Shown: in pieces, positions 43,196 to 56,151 of the stretch
Layout: every line of letters begins with the position of its first letter
Numbering within the stretch: position 1 is the stretch's first letter
Assembly: GCA_050084985.1 (NCBI GenBank)
Contig: JBITNC010000001.1
Location: forward strand, 78,926,001-78,990,000
Reading direction: 5' to 3'
From: Nageia nagi
Taxonomy: Eukaryota; Pinophyta
Length of the DNA: 64,000 nucleotides
The notes under the pieces: model-generated
The model's input: the letters and a program-made list of their open reading frames with translations, nothing else
Database searches by the model: none
Told to the model about the DNA's origin: nothing
Program-made: the position numbers and the translations under genes

Positions 43196-45230
43196 ATGGT
43201 CAAAACTAGAAACCAAGCTGTGTAAGATCCTAAAGAACCAAAATAGTTTGTTCTTGTTGTTACCCAATCTATGGTGGATCCAACACATGATGATTCTATG
43301 GAGGAATTTGAATAGTATGTGTTGGATAATGTTGAATCTATCCTAAAAGTGTTAAAAGCTAAATAAGTTATAAATCAAGTAAGATCTTTAGCTATTACTC
43401 AACCTCCAATAATAAATCAAGCCCATATAGAAACCATATGAAAACCACCAACTATTGATTTATCTTCCATTCCTACCACATCCATGCAAAATAGTGTCAT
43501 GATAGATCCTAATTTTGATCCAAACAATAGGAGAATAGTTTTCACTATCACTTCCAACACTCCTATTATGTCATAATCCATATCATCATCTTCTATTCCA
43601 TTTACCATAGTCACTACTCAGGTCCAAGTTCCTCCAAATATCACCATTTCCAAAAAAGTTCAAAATCCTCCCCATTCTACCATCCTTTAAACCAACATAA
43701 TTCAAGCCCCCAAGTCAACACACAACAAGTCAATAATTCTTATGCATCTAGTTCACAATAAATTAACCAAATTTTCTCTAATTTTTAAGATACCTCTAGG
43801 TTAGATTGTTTGTTAGTTTCTACCCAAGTTATACTTGATAGATTGCAAAGTTTAGTGGTTGGCAACCAAGATCTAAACCATATCCAAACATATGAACAAT
43901 TATGCAATGAACCCATTCATTCTTCAGTTGTATACTATGTTTGGCCAACCAATTTTGAGCTTCCAATGTTTGACAAGTTTAAAGGTAAAGAGGATCCAAA
44001 ATACAACTTGAGAATTTTCAAACATGAATGTTATTTGATTATCCATATTGATCTCCTTATGTTGAGAATATTTTTTATATAACTTTGAGTGGAAAATCAT
44101 TATATTGGTATAATATCTTGGTTCAATACTCTCTCCACACTTTTTAGTAATTGGAAAATTTATTCCTTAATCACTTTTCCATAAATGTTAAAAGATAACC
44201 CACTTTAAGTGATGTGTATAATCTTAAACAATTCCAAGATGAGCCAATTACTAATTATGTGATAAGATGGAGATCTATTGTCCATGATATTAAATTACCC
44301 ATCCCTAAAGTTGAATTGACTCACCTATTTTCTAAAATTTATGCAAAAAATATTTCAAACACACTTCAAATCCAACACCTACCATTTTTTGAAGATGCTA
44401 TTAGAATGACCAAAAGGATTAAATATGTGAATTTTCAAAATATTGATATAAAGAAAATAAATAAGCAAGATCACCAAAATAAAAAGGAACCATTTCCAAA
44501 CCCTCCTCAACCACACATGAACCAAGGACATTGATCTAACCATCCATTGTACCATAACCACCTCCTATACCACCACCATCAAACAATCCATATCCTATCC
44601 AAACCAAGGCCCAAGTTTTATGTAACCAACAAAGGATAAGATCACCAAGACCCAAGATAGACTATACCACCCTTCCTAATACACTTTCTAATGTCTTGTA
44701 AAACTATTTAAATGTACAAATTATTACACTTCTTAACATTAGACAAGAAGACCCAAATATTCCAAAACCTATTTGGCATAAAGAGAATGATTATATTATG
44801 TATTCCATAGAGCAAAAGGGAATAAAATTGATAAATGAAGTCATCTGAACAATGTGATCCAATATTTAATTGAAATACAAGACCTTGCTATATATAATCT
44901 AGTTACACCCTAAAACCAAAACCTAAATGTTTATAAGCATCTACGTCCAAGGCAAAATCAAGTTGATGCAAATCAAGTAAACGATGTTGACCCTTCATAC
45001 ATGCAAAATGTTTTTGGGATGATCCATGCTATAATAAGGAACCAAAAATATAACCCTCCAAATCAAGATGCCCCAAGTTCACATCAACCTCAAAGGCATA
45101 ATGATTCTATAGGGTCCATTCAAGGTCTAAGAGGTCCTAATCAAAGTCAAAATCAAGGTTTCCTATAGTCACAATTAAATCCAACATCACACATCAACTC
45201 AAGTCCTCACCCATAAAGATATCTATTTTG
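43196..45230 (+). pseudogene. gag: Element C gag (heavily decayed)
   Basis: ATG at 43196 gives MVKTRNQA, like the MVQTRS start in A. The capsid core appears at 43900-44530 (YEQLCNEPIHSSV; PMFDKFKGKEDPKYNLR; then YNLKQFQDEPITNYVIRWRS; LFSKIYAKNIS). This parallels A's NICNEPIHPSV and PFKGR.DPKEHLR. Many stops and frameshifts break it, and the zinc-finger cysteines are not recognisable. It would have been the capsid protein. Confidence 0.75.
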
Positions 45231-45379
45231 ATTTACTTAAACCATCAAAACCTCGTAGGGATTACCTTATGGAAGTTTAAAATATATTAAGGTGTAAGCT
45301 TAATATGTTTAAGTCTTCACCAATTTTGTGGGACATGTCCAATCATATGATTCAAGACCTATAACATTTTATGAATATA

Positions 45380-46799
45380 AAATCATAGAGTTAGGACTTT
45401 TTGGACGTCATCCCCCACTCTTCATCATTCCTTTTATGGAGGGATAAATTTTTTAAAGAGTTTTAATTGATAATGTTTTAAGTCTCAATGTCATATCATA
45501 TTCAAATTTTAATCATATTAAAATACTTCAAAGTAGTATATCCTCTTCCACCTTACAACTAAGAGCCTTCAATGATACTATTTCTACTACTATGGGACTA
45601 TTGTTTTACAACTTCGTGTGGACCCTAGGACTGTACATATCTTATTTCATGTAATTTAAGGAACTTTACAATATAAATTTTTACTTGTAAGACCATAAAT
45701 AGATGAAATTAAGTGTGTTCCTTCAACTTTACATCAATGTATAAAGTTCATCACATGAAGGAAAGTTTACTTATGTTATTGTTCCTTCTAGTGTTGTATC
45801 TCCTAATATTATTATTCCTTTTAGTGTTGTGTCTTGTAGTGAGGTTCCTTCTATTGAAGATTCAAGTGGGAAAGCTACTATTTCATATAATTCCCCATAA
45901 GTTGGAGAATATAAATTGCAAAATCAAATTCTCAAGTTGCCTAAAATCCCTTCCATTAGAGACATGAGATGTCCTATAAATTCTATTAAATTAAAGGAGC
46001 CATGTCTTGAACCTATTTCTTTTATTAAATAAGGAATATTATATCAACCATTATTAAATCAAGTAAGGAACCTCATCCTTCTATTTCTTCTTGTGTTCCT
46101 CTTAAAAATTCATCCAAGTTTGCTTTTGCTTCCCAATATTTTGATGAAAAATATGGTTGGAAGGGTCAAGTTCTAGGAAAGTGAGAGCATGGTATTGTTA
46201 AACCTATTGTTGAATAACCATTTAAACCTCTTCATAAATTTGGTTTGGGTTATCAAAAATAAGCTTTAATCATTAGAGCACCTCATGTCATTTCATGTGA
46301 AAGGAAATTATCTATTCAAGGGCCTCTTTCTATCACTCAACTTTCTTCTAATGAAGTTGAAGAGGAGTTATCCTTAGAAAGTTTATTTTTCAATACCATT
46401 TATTATGAAATTTTACCAACCATAAATATTATACCATTTTCACTCCCCATATTTATGGTTGATAATTATTTGTTCTTTGATCATGGTCTTGATTCTTTTG
46501 TGATTTATTTTAATCCTTCCTTCAATATGAACATGCCTCTTGATTATGATATTACTTCATCCCCTCCACCTTTCATGTTATATTATGATTATGAGGAATT
46601 TAATCAAGAGTTTGTAAGTGTTGAAGTGGATTATTTTTTCCATGTCAATTTTTTCATGTATGATCCTAGTATTGCATTTGATCATTCTATTTGCACTCTA
46701 TTTAAGGATTTGTTTACACCCTTGACATATTTTTTAGATGATGGTTTGCATAGAATTCCTCTTGATGTTGATGAAATTGATTTTTATCTTGAAAATTAT

Positions 46800-46872
<73 letters not shown>

Positions 46873-47127
46873 TATATTGATTTTCCCATTTATGATTCCA
46901 TATTCAATTATCTTGGAGGCTATACTTATCATCCACCATGTTATGAGGATATTTACTCTTCATTTTTAAGCACGGAAGCTTATTTTGGTCATTATTATTG
47001 TAATTTTGATTCTTATGAGAACACTATTTTAAACATGGAGGAATATTTTGATAAATATAATTCACAATATAAGAATGATTAACTAAATTTATTACTTATA
47101 CCTTCACAATTAGATGACACTTCTCAC
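45380..47127 (+). pseudogene. Element C protease and PR-RT linker
   Basis: A degenerate protease core reads FFK..LIDN.LSLNVIS, with a later LRAFNDTISTTMG block aligning to A's IRAFNDAVCSTLG. The catalytic D is followed by N where T, S or G is expected. A long acidic/aromatic linker follows (46455-46800), is disrupted by a (TA)n expansion, and resumes in another frame to 47082. This is homologous to the linker of A by position. Confidence 0.6.
46803..46868. repeat. (TA)n microsatellite inside element C coding sequence
   Basis: About 33 TA repeats interrupt the PR-RT linker and produce Tyr-Ile runs in two frames. The expansion post-dates the loss of function. Confidence 0.97.
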
Positions 47128-48600
47128 ATGTTCATTGAAGAAACCATTGAAGTTGACATTGGTAAAGATCTTAATAAACATCATATTATGTTACTTAGAA
47201 AACACTTAACTAAAGAGGAAAAAGAGTTATTCATTAATATTATTAATAAGTATATTAAATTTTGTTCTTGGACATATTTTGATATACCTGGATTGGATTT
47301 TGATCTAGTTATTCATACCCTTGTCCTTGAGAAAGATGCAAAACCCATAAAGCAAAAATTAAGAAAAATGCATCCAAAAGTTGTACTCCTTGTTAAGGAA
47401 CTTCAAAAAAATTTGGATGTTGTATTTATAATACCTATAGACTATCCTACATGGGTTTCAAATGTTTTTCATAGTGGTAAAAAAACTAGAGGAATTCAAA
47501 TACACACTTATTTTTGAGACATAAACAAGGCTTGTCCAAAAGATTATTTCCCTCTACCTAGAATTGATAATATTGTAGAGGCAAATGTAGGTCATTAAAT
47601 GCTCTCACTCTTGGATGGTTTTAGTGGCTAAAATCATATTCATATTGCAAAAAATGGTCAACATAAAATTGATTTCACAACACCTTGGGCAACCTTTTGG
47701 TATAAGATCATGCCCTTTGGTTTAAAGAATGCAGGTTCCACATACTAGCATGCCATGAAGTATATATCTCATGAATACATGGATGAAGTTCTTGACTTTT
47801 GTGTAGATGATCTTTTGGCCAAATCTAAAACTAAATAAACATACCTTGAATTAATTTAAAATATATTTGATATAATTATTGAGCATAATGTCAAACTTAA
47901 TCCCAAAAAATGTGTTTTTGGTGTTACTTTTGGTAAATTATTGGGTTACATTATTTCAAGAAGAGAAATTGAGGTTAATCCTAACAAAATTAAAGCTATA
48001 ATTGAAATGCCTCATCCTTGAAATCTTAAAGAAATAAGGAGTTAATTAGGAAAAATTAATGCAATATGTAAGTTCATTGCACAATTATTAGATAAATGCA
48101 AACCTTTTAATCACCTTTTAAAGAAAGGAGTAAAATTTGAATGGAAAAAGGAGTGTCAAGAGGCATTTGACCATATTAAAAAATACCTTTTATCTCCTCC
48201 TATTTTGATTCCACATAATCCTTCAAGACTATTTCACTTATACATTTTTGGTATTGTTGTTGTTATTGGAACCATGTTGGCACAAAAGAATGACATGAAT
48301 AAAGAGCAATATATCTATTATATAAATAGAACTCTTTTTGATTATTAGGTTCAAAATATACACATTAAAAAATTGTGCCTTTCCATTGTATTTGCAACAT
48401 GTAAGTTAAGACATTACATGTTAAATTATAAGACTTATGTTGTTGCTAGAAATGATCCTTTGAGATACATGATGAACAATGTATACATTAATTAAAGAAC
48501 ATCTCAATGGATCATGCTATTAAATAAATATGAACTTGATTTTGTGAACAAAAAATTAATAAAAAATCAAGTTATTTATAATCCTTTTTCACTTGATTTT
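47128..48600 (+). pseudogene. pol: Element C reverse transcriptase and RNase H
   Basis: The order matches A: KPIKQKLRKMHPK, IDYPTWVSNV, INKACPKDYFPLPRIDN, SLLDGFSG (first catalytic Asp), MPFGLKNAGSTY and DFCVDDLLAKSK. The active-site Tyr of YVDD is Cys. KKCVFGVTFGKLLGYIISRR, the thumb (CKPFNHLLKKGVKFEW) and an RNase H remnant (YYINRTLFDY; KLCLSIVFAT) follow. Frameshifts occur near 47480 and 48000, and there are about ten stops. Confidence 0.85.
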
Positions 48601-48620
48601 CTAATGATTCTATCTTTTTC

Positions 48621-49274
48621 TTGATTGAAGATGAGGAATTTGTTGATACTAAAGATGAAATTGATATTACCCTTTTCTTTGATGGATCTAAATGTGAACA
48701 AGGGGATGGTGCTGATATTATTTTTATTACTCATCAAGTAGCACCTATCCTCTTGTATTTTAAACTCAAATTACCTTGCATAAATAATATGGTTGAATAT
48801 GAGGCTCTTATCCTTGGTCTCCAAAATGCAATCAAATTGAACTTCAAGAAAATTAAAATTATTGGTGATTTATAGCTCATTGTTAATCAAGTACTTGGTA
48901 CTTATCAATTCCATAATAAGATTTTAAATAAGTATAAAATTGTTGTTGATAAACTCCTTTTGTAATTAGATAAGTATACCATTGAATCTTCCCCAAGATC
49001 GACCAATAGATTTGCAGACACCACAACTTCATTGGGTTCTCTTATTCCATCCCAAAATAATCAAGAGAAGCTCACTGTCCATGTTACCATTTTGCATAAT
49101 CCCTCTTACATTGTTGGAAACATGATTAATCAAATTGAATTTGATAATTTTAATCCTTATTATGCACTTTTGAAATATTTTCTTAAACTTAGAATCAACC
49201 CTCAAGACATGACCAAACTAAAAGACAAAATTTCAAATAAAAATATACCAAATACACCTTGTTGGGGGACATAA
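48621..49274 (+). pseudogene. Element C second RNase H and linker to integrase
   Basis: ITLFFDGSKCEQGDGADIIF, NNMVEYEALILGLQNA and KIIGD-stop-LIVNQV match the archaeal-type RNase H of A. The first Asp, the Glu and the second Asp are all present. The TAG after IGD replaces a codon that is Ser in A. A linker follows (SSPRSTNRFADTT). It confirms C as Tat lineage. Confidence 0.8.
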
Positions 49275-50227
49275 TTTATAAATGTGGATATAAAGGCATT
49301 ATTTTGAGATGTCTTGAACATAATAAAATTATAATTTCTCTTTCTCAAGCACATGATGGTACATATGGTGGTCATTTTAATGGCATGGTAATTGCAAAAT
49401 GTTTGTCAAGGATGGGATAATTTTTGCCAACACTTGAAAAAGATTTTGTTCAATATGTTAAAATATGCATTAAATGTTAGTAATTTGTAAACCTTTAACA
49501 CATTCCCTCTTAATACTTACAACTTGTTGTAACCATATGTCCCTTTTCACAATGGGGATTAAATCTTGTTGGCCAAGTTTATTCCAATTCTTCACAAGGA
49601 AATAAATTCATTCTTACTGCAACTAAATATTTTACAAAATGGGTAGAACCCATGCCCTAAATTGAATTTAAAGCACTTACAATTATGGAATTTAAAGGAT
49701 GTTAGAGCTTTGTGTTACAAGTATAATATTCCATTAAGTTTCTAAACACCTTATTACCCTCAATAAAATGGACAAGTAGAAGCCTCAAAAGACCATTTTT
49801 AAATCATTTAAAAAATTTCTTGGAGATTCATAAAGATATTGGCATACCAAACTTTCCTATGCATTTTGGACATGTAGAACAAGCATCTGCATGCCTATAA
49901 GAGCAACACATTTTTCATTAGTTTATAGTGTTGAATCTATTTTACCAATTTAACTTGAAATTCTAGCACTTCATATTTATTGGCAATAATTTATTGATGA
50001 TACTACATACATGCAAGATAGACTAGCCTAACTTGATTTACTTGATGAAAAATGAATAAGTGCCCTTCAACATTTGAGAATTTACCAATAATGTATCAAG
50101 AGAGCCTATAAATAAAGGGTACATTATCATGAATTTGAATTTGGTGATCTTGTTATAAAAGGAAATAAAAAAATAACAGTTCAACCAAGAATAGAAAGAG
50201 GAAAATTTGTACCTAACTAGATGGGTC
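49275..50227 (+). pseudogene. pol: Element C integrase, internally deleted
   Basis: The zinc domain (AHDGTYGGHFNGMVIAK; YVKICIKC) and the start of the core (GLNLVGQVYSNSS; FILTATKYFTKWVEPMP) are present. The block holding the second catalytic Asp (xMDNGxxF in A) is missing, with the sequence jumping to 'MEFKDVRALCYKYNI'. The catalytic Glu region (NGQVEASK) follows. Element B cuts the C-terminal domain at 50227, and the remainder is at 63820. Confidence 0.8.
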
Positions 50228-50951
50228 TATAGATGCCTAAAAATGATTTATTATTTATTTAATAAATCATATTTAAAATCATTAAATGATTAATTGGAAA
50301 TAATACATAAATCAAGATAAAGTGCTATTATATTGCATTACCATGTTCTAGGACCAATGCAATATCATATACCATGGTTTATATTTTAAATTATCTTGAA
50401 TATAGAAAAGATTATTGTTATTGCTATGTGTCAACTTTCACTCCTATTCATTTCCTTGCAAGTTATAAATATGGAATATGAAGGTTGATATCCCTATCAA
50501 ATCTCTCTGATAAGTGGTTGTCCTAAACATCAAACTTACAATGTCTCTTGAGACCACCTATCTTGAGAAATTTGTTATACTCCCTGATCTCTATTATCTC
50601 TCCTTTGTGAGTGACATGAATCATTAATTTTCATGTAGCCAATGATGTACCACTATCACACCACTAGTGGTGTGCACCTATTAGGTTGAAAGGTAAATTT
50701 TGAGGAACAAATCATGGTACCATTCTAGTGAATATTCATTATGAGATCATCTAAATTTTGATAAAAATCCTCCAAATATTCATTATTTTTCTTCTTTAAG
50801 AATTGCACATAAATTGGCTACTTGCTCCACTTTATATCAGGTTTATGTGTTTCATGTACATTTGTTGTATATTTTATATAAAGGATATCATTGTATAAAT
50901 CATTTTATTTATAAACTAACTATTTATTAATTACACATTTTTGGGTCTACA
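50228..50951 (+). repeat. Element B 5' LTR
   Basis: This 724-bp LTR shares 'gatttattatttatttaata' and 'atcatataccatggtttata' with the right copy, and is related in reverse orientation to the LTRs of D. Confidence 0.85.
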
Positions 50952-50954
50952 TTT

Positions 50955-50967
50955 TGGTGAACCCGCT
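50955..50967 (+). other. Element B primer-binding site
   Basis: TGGTGAACCCGCT lies 3 bases after the LTR. Its first 11 bases equal those of N1's site (TGGTGAACCCG), so both elements probably used the same tRNA primer. Confidence 0.65.
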
Positions 50968-51016
50968 ATTTCAAATGATTTTCCCCCCTAAGGCTTGTTC
51001 TACCTATATTTTAAAA

Positions 51017-53242
51017 ATGGATTTAAACATAGAACAACCTATGTTTTCTAAGGGAAAGGTTAATTTTAATGATATTTGGAGAAATGTTAGGCATAACCTT
51101 AACCTACCTCTACAAGAACCTCACCCTGGTAACCTTGATACTTGTAGTGACTTTGAATCTCTAAGCTCTTCCAAGAAAATGGATATTATTGGTGAAACTT
51201 CTCATAGATTTGATATGAATATTAAATATTATAAATTGGAATATGTAATTTTATATTGTCATGGATACACTTTTGATGATAATGCTAAAATTGAATAATT
51301 AGATAGAATTCCTAGCCATATTTGATCTATTCAAGAATTGCTATCTGATAGAGAAAAGTTGGAATATTTTCTTACTCATAATGTTGAAACTATTATTGAT
51401 ATTATAAAAAATTATGACCTATTAAAAGAGAACTCTATATCTTCATAATCGTTAGATAGTTTAATTTTTTATGAACATGCAAGTTCAACAAGATAAAAGA
51501 TTTCTATTATCAATATGGACATTGCTAATGGTATGTCATCATGTGAACATGTTTCCACTGATGTGAAAGAAGATGAAGTAGAAGCTCCTCCTAAAGAAAA
51601 TTAAGATGTTTCAAAGCCTCCAAGTGAATTAGTTATTAAGAAAAATGTAAAGGAAAGTGAAGATGAATATTATGGCTACTTGATTCTCAAGCCTAACCAC
51701 TTTAAAAAAGGTACATTTCCTAAAGGTAAGGATATTATACAAGATGATGTTCATGATGCTTAGCTTCAAATACAAGTTGTAAATATTATTAATGATGATT
51801 ATAGTAAAAATATTTATTGGATATTATAGGAGCATCATATTAAAATTGAATTCCTTCATAATATTTAGGATACTATTCCCTTTCATTTGGAGCCTTATAC
51901 ACAACAATTAGAGTTTATGATGAAATTGCTTGATAAATTAGAACATGAATGAGTAAATATAATTGGACCACTCCTTGTACCTAAAGAAAATGAACTTATA
52001 AATGCAAAATTTATATCTTAAACCCCTCCACCACTCCAAATAGATAATACACCTATGGTCATGTCAAATCCAACTAAGGAAAGGATAAAGAAATTGGAAA
52101 GGGAATTACATAATGATGATATTGATGATTTCTTATTTTTCTTAAAACATCCTTTGACTAATAGAATTGTTTCTAAAGTGCTCAATGGAAAAAAGAGTAT
52201 TAAATTTACAAAGTTTCATGGTTTTCAAGATCCTAGGATGCATGTTAGAATATTTCAAGAAGAAGCTATGGAATATATGCATGATAGAGATTTGCTTACT
52301 AAACTATTTTCACATAGTTTGAAAGATGATGCATTGAAATGGTATTTTTTTCTTCTTGAAAAGAGTGTTGATAGATATCAAGATTTGATTTGTCAATTTT
52401 TGTAAAACTTTAAATATGATATTGCTAAAAAAGTTAACTTTAAAGATTTATGTAAAATTAAGCAATTACCTAACCAATCTTTGGCTGATTTTATTAAAAA
52501 AAGGAAAATAAACTACTAATAAGATTACAATGGCTGAGCAAGATTTGAAAGATACATTTTTAAATGCATTATTTCCTATGTATAAACTATTGGTTATCTC
52601 TAATCATGATATGGCATTGGGTGAAATGATGGATGTTTTATTTAAAAAAGAGGTTTATGCTAGAAAACTATATGTTATGCATAGTAACAAACCTTAAACC
52701 TATGATAAAAAGGTAAACACTCAAGAAAAAAATAAGAAATATGAAGTGAATAATTTTGATAATAATAACTAAAAGAAATAATATAATAATAATACTACTA
52801 AAAGAAATAATAAACCTCAAATGAAATTTATAGAGTTGAATGATACTACTGATAATATTCTTAATGTGTTGTTAAAAGATGAACTTATTGAGCTTCCACC
52901 TATTGTTGAACCTAAATTCTCTAATTGTGTGCCTAAAAAAATTTGGTACAAGGAATTTTGTAATTATCATAGGATACCTAGATATCTAACAAGAAATTGC
53001 AGGACCCTAAGACATCTTATTTAGGATTACATTGATAAGAAAGCAATTAGGATGGATGATAATGCTATTACGGATGATGGACCTGTGCACCCTAATAATG
53101 GAAAATTAGGTGTGTTCACAAATCCTTTACCACCTTCACGACCTAGAGGGTGTATTGGTATAGTAAGTACTTCACAAAATTTGAATTATTATTTTACTAA
53201 TCAACATAGATGCAGAAATGAAAACTTGAAGAATAGTGGATA
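51017..53242 (+). pseudogene. gag: Element B gag (broken)
   Basis: ATG 51017 starts a long Asn/Asp-rich N-terminal region with several stops. The capsid core is at about 52055-52500 (FTKFHGFQDPRMHVRIFQEE; KDDALKWYFFLLEKSV; YQDLICQFL; LCKIKQLPNQSLADF). It aligns clearly with N1's FSKFNGEGDPRRHIQGF...LCAIKQ. The finger reads FCNYHRIPRYLTRNCRTL, with the second His position changed. Frameshifts occur near 52500, and the C-terminal part runs 52821-53242. It has homologues in A and C but is closest to N1. Confidence 0.8.
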
Positions 53243-54166
53243 AGCAATAAAAATCAATGTCATTAATGGCATGCATTACTATTCATACATTTCTCATGGT
53301 ATGTCAAATCAAAAACAAAGGTACCTCTCTTTGTTCATGCCTCTGCGAAACATGTTGAGGTTGCAAAAATACCCCAAGTACACAACATTATTACTTAAAA
53401 TATAAAAATTGTAACTGTAGTGTACATTAGTTAGGGTGTTTCTTTGTCCAACTATTTTGAATTATTTTTTATTGTATGCATATGTTTATTTCCTTTTTCA
53501 CTTCATGAAAAATTATGCTTTCATTATTTCTTAAAATTTTCATTCTTTGACCTAAAACCCATGATGCTAGTGGCATTCCACCTATTTTTTGGCCATTAAC
53601 AATGTGCATTTCCCATAAAAAAATTGAAATGAATAGTAGTTCATTGATATTTCCCATATTTTTGACTCATTAAAGTGATGAAAATAAAAATTTAATGTTG
53701 TTGATAAGTAAAAACTCAACCTTGTTTTTCATTGCCTCATTTGGTACCTTGTAACCTAGCTAGGAGGTTCATTTATTTTTTTTTGTTATTGATTGAGAAT
53801 TTTAAATGCTTAACTATGAGATATTGCATGAATTTATATTGAAGTGTATTATTTGTATTCATTAAAAATCAAACATTACATATAGGATATTTTAATGATG
53901 GGTTTCATTACTTATTATTGAAACTTGTACTTTTTGGTTAATATGTCTTATCCAAACACATTGTATAATAATAAAATTGAACTATTCACATTCATCCATA
54001 TAGAAAATAAAATAAATCAAACACATTTTTACATAATATTGAGGCAAAAATGATCACATATATACATATATATCAAAATGAATCATATAATACATAATAT
54101 GGAGTGGACCTAAAGTTTAAGACCTAGGCTGCTAATGAGCACTACTCCCATTGCTAGCAATATCCC
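53243..54166. other. Element B spacer between gag and the antisense gene
   Basis: No gene was seen. This AT-rich sequence would hold the 3' ends of two convergent transcripts. I could not pick a convincing polyadenylation signal. Confidence 0.5.
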
Positions 54167-54526
54167 CTATCCTTTGCCTTGAAGGCTACTACCATTGGCT
54201 CCCAATAATGAAACTCCACCAGACACAACACTAGTGCTAATCCCTTGAGCTAACATGAGAGCCTTATCTCTCTCATATTTCTTCCAGAGGGTAGCTATCT
54301 CCCCCTCCTTTTGCTTGATATGATCCATGAGGCTTTATATGAAAGTCCATTGCTTGTTGAGTGGAGTCATATTCATCCTCTCCTATAACCTCTTAATATT
54401 TGATCTAATTTAGTAATTTGTGCATCCTAAGCTACATGTATGGCTTGTAGGGCTACCGCCTATCCCTCTAGAGGCTTGAGCCTCTTGTTCTCCACCTTAG
54501 ATATGTCATTTGTGTCTCTAACTTTC

Positions 54527-54604
54527 CTACAAATAATGTGTGCTTTGTTAGTCATCTAATCATATTTTAAATTATAAAATGGTATATGTGGTTATTATTT
54601 TTAC
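54527..54604 (-). other. Phase-1 intron in the element B antisense gene
   Basis: Donor CTAG|GTAAAAAT and acceptor TTATTTGTAG|GAAAG bound 78 bp. The donor falls after the first base of a codon in the frame that carries the WW/acidic block, the same phase and protein position as in N1. Confidence 0.7.
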
Positions 54605-55918
54605 CTAGTATTGTAGCCTTGGCTATTATATCCAATATTGGTGTTGGTCCTCCCTCCTACATTGGAATATGATGCATTAGATTGTTGACTTGATAGGGGT
54701 CATCCTCAAAGGACCCCTCACTCATTGATGCCTCCTCCTCATCATCATCCTCATCCTTGACTAATCTAGCTAGATGTACTCCTTTCCACCATGTGGCATA
54801 TCCTCTTATCACTCTCAATGCCATGGAAACATTGATTACCACATCATGTACTCTTAGATCCTCTTATGTGAGCCTCCAAGCTGGAAAAACCTACAATTCC
54901 AATTGTGTGTCCCTCTCCACCATATACCAATAGTAGCATATGGTAACTAATGGGATCCCCTGCTAGATCCAAAATTATCTTAACACTCAATGGAGATAGT
55001 ATGGCTTCACCACCTTCCTCCTTGAATGGAGAAAATAATCCTAATGAACCCATGCCAACTAATGTGCATCATCATCCCATACAAAGTTAGCATAGGAGAT
55101 CCATACTAGGTCATTCATATGTAATCCATATATCTCTCTCCTCCTTTCCCTTAAGGAGTGTGGGTACCTATATCCATGGGCTCTCAAAACCCAACACATC
55201 ATCCTAATATTTCCTAGGTATTCCTAACCCCTTTACAAGTCAACTGGTTTGAAGACTATGATCTTCTCATAGGATCAAATTTGGAGAAGACCCATATGTG
55301 CTACCATCATGTTGAACTTATCAATTTTAATAAATTTGTACAAATCCTTGTACATCTATGCTAAAACCATCAACCCCCATGTAAACTATGCAGCTCTCAC
55401 ACATATTTCTTGAACCACCTAAACTAGTCCAAGTGGAAAAGTTGAGTTGCTCTTATCTAGACATAGGTATGTCGAGATAATAGCATCAATGTATAACCTA
55501 AGATGTCATCCCATTATGAAAAATAGCATATGTATGCTAGCCTCTCTACCTAATGCTCCTAATCATGGTCATCTTCCCTGATCAACCATAGGGTGAACTA
55601 CTCTTAGGTGTTATTATAAGACACCTTCATATGATGAAAAAATCTCCCTTAGATGGGAATCCCGCATATGCAGTAAACATATAGCAATATGATTATCATT
55701 TCACCTAGGGGTAAGTGAAATGTGTTGTAATTAAGGTCTCAATGCTCTACTAGCATTGTCAATAGTTTTATATCCTATTGGATATGCCTAACAATGGACA
55801 AGTCTTCTTGCTCTCATCTAGAAAGGATATCATCTATGTGATTCATTCTTAACTAGGTGTGTGCCTTCTCCAAGGTGGCCATGGAAATGGGTCCACCTTT
55901 GATAAGAACCTTGTGCTC

Positions 55919-56062
55919 CTATAAAGAGTAAAATGAAGGGATTAAAAATTAAAAGCAAAAAATTAACTCCTAATGAATTGATTAAGCAAACTAATATACA
56001 TTAAATAGGTTGAAATTGCAAAGAAAAATAACAAGGAAAATGGCATGAAATAGGGGGCATAC
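55919..56062 (-). other. Possible second intron in the element B antisense gene
   Basis: The minus strand reads CCACATG|GTATGCC at 56062 and TTACTCTTTATAG|GAGCAC at 55919. The 144 bp between are T-rich, as in plant introns. The reading frame is open across the donor for about 40 codons, so this is a guess from splice consensus only. Confidence 0.4.
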
Positions 56063-56151
56063 CATGTGGTCAAATGGTAATGTCGAAACATATTCAACAT
56101 CATGGCCTCATAATCAAGTAAATAGTCTCCCAACTCCTCTCCATTCATCAT

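Larger units (their letters stand above)
54167..56151 (-). pseudogene. Antisense PMD gene of element B (decayed)
   Basis: On the minus strand around 55690-55740 the frame reads NTFHLPLGEM, then GIPI-stop-GR and a LWLIREDDHD block. This matches the NTFHLPTGEI...LPIKGRLV core of the N1 PMD. Downstream come YATWWKGVH (WW motif), an acidic run (DEDDDEEEASMSE), a phase-1 intron (54527-54604), a coiled-coil remnant and a Gly/Ser tail (SGGVSLLGANGSS) ending at TAG 54167. Order, intron position and phase equal those of N1. At least two frameshifts and many stops show much longer decay. The frame open at 55963-56151 may belong to a 5' exon. Confidence 0.75.

Noticed and set aside
46738-46880. Long Tyr-Ile repeats resembling a membrane protein
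   Set aside because: Translation of a (TA)n microsatellite inside decayed element C pol.
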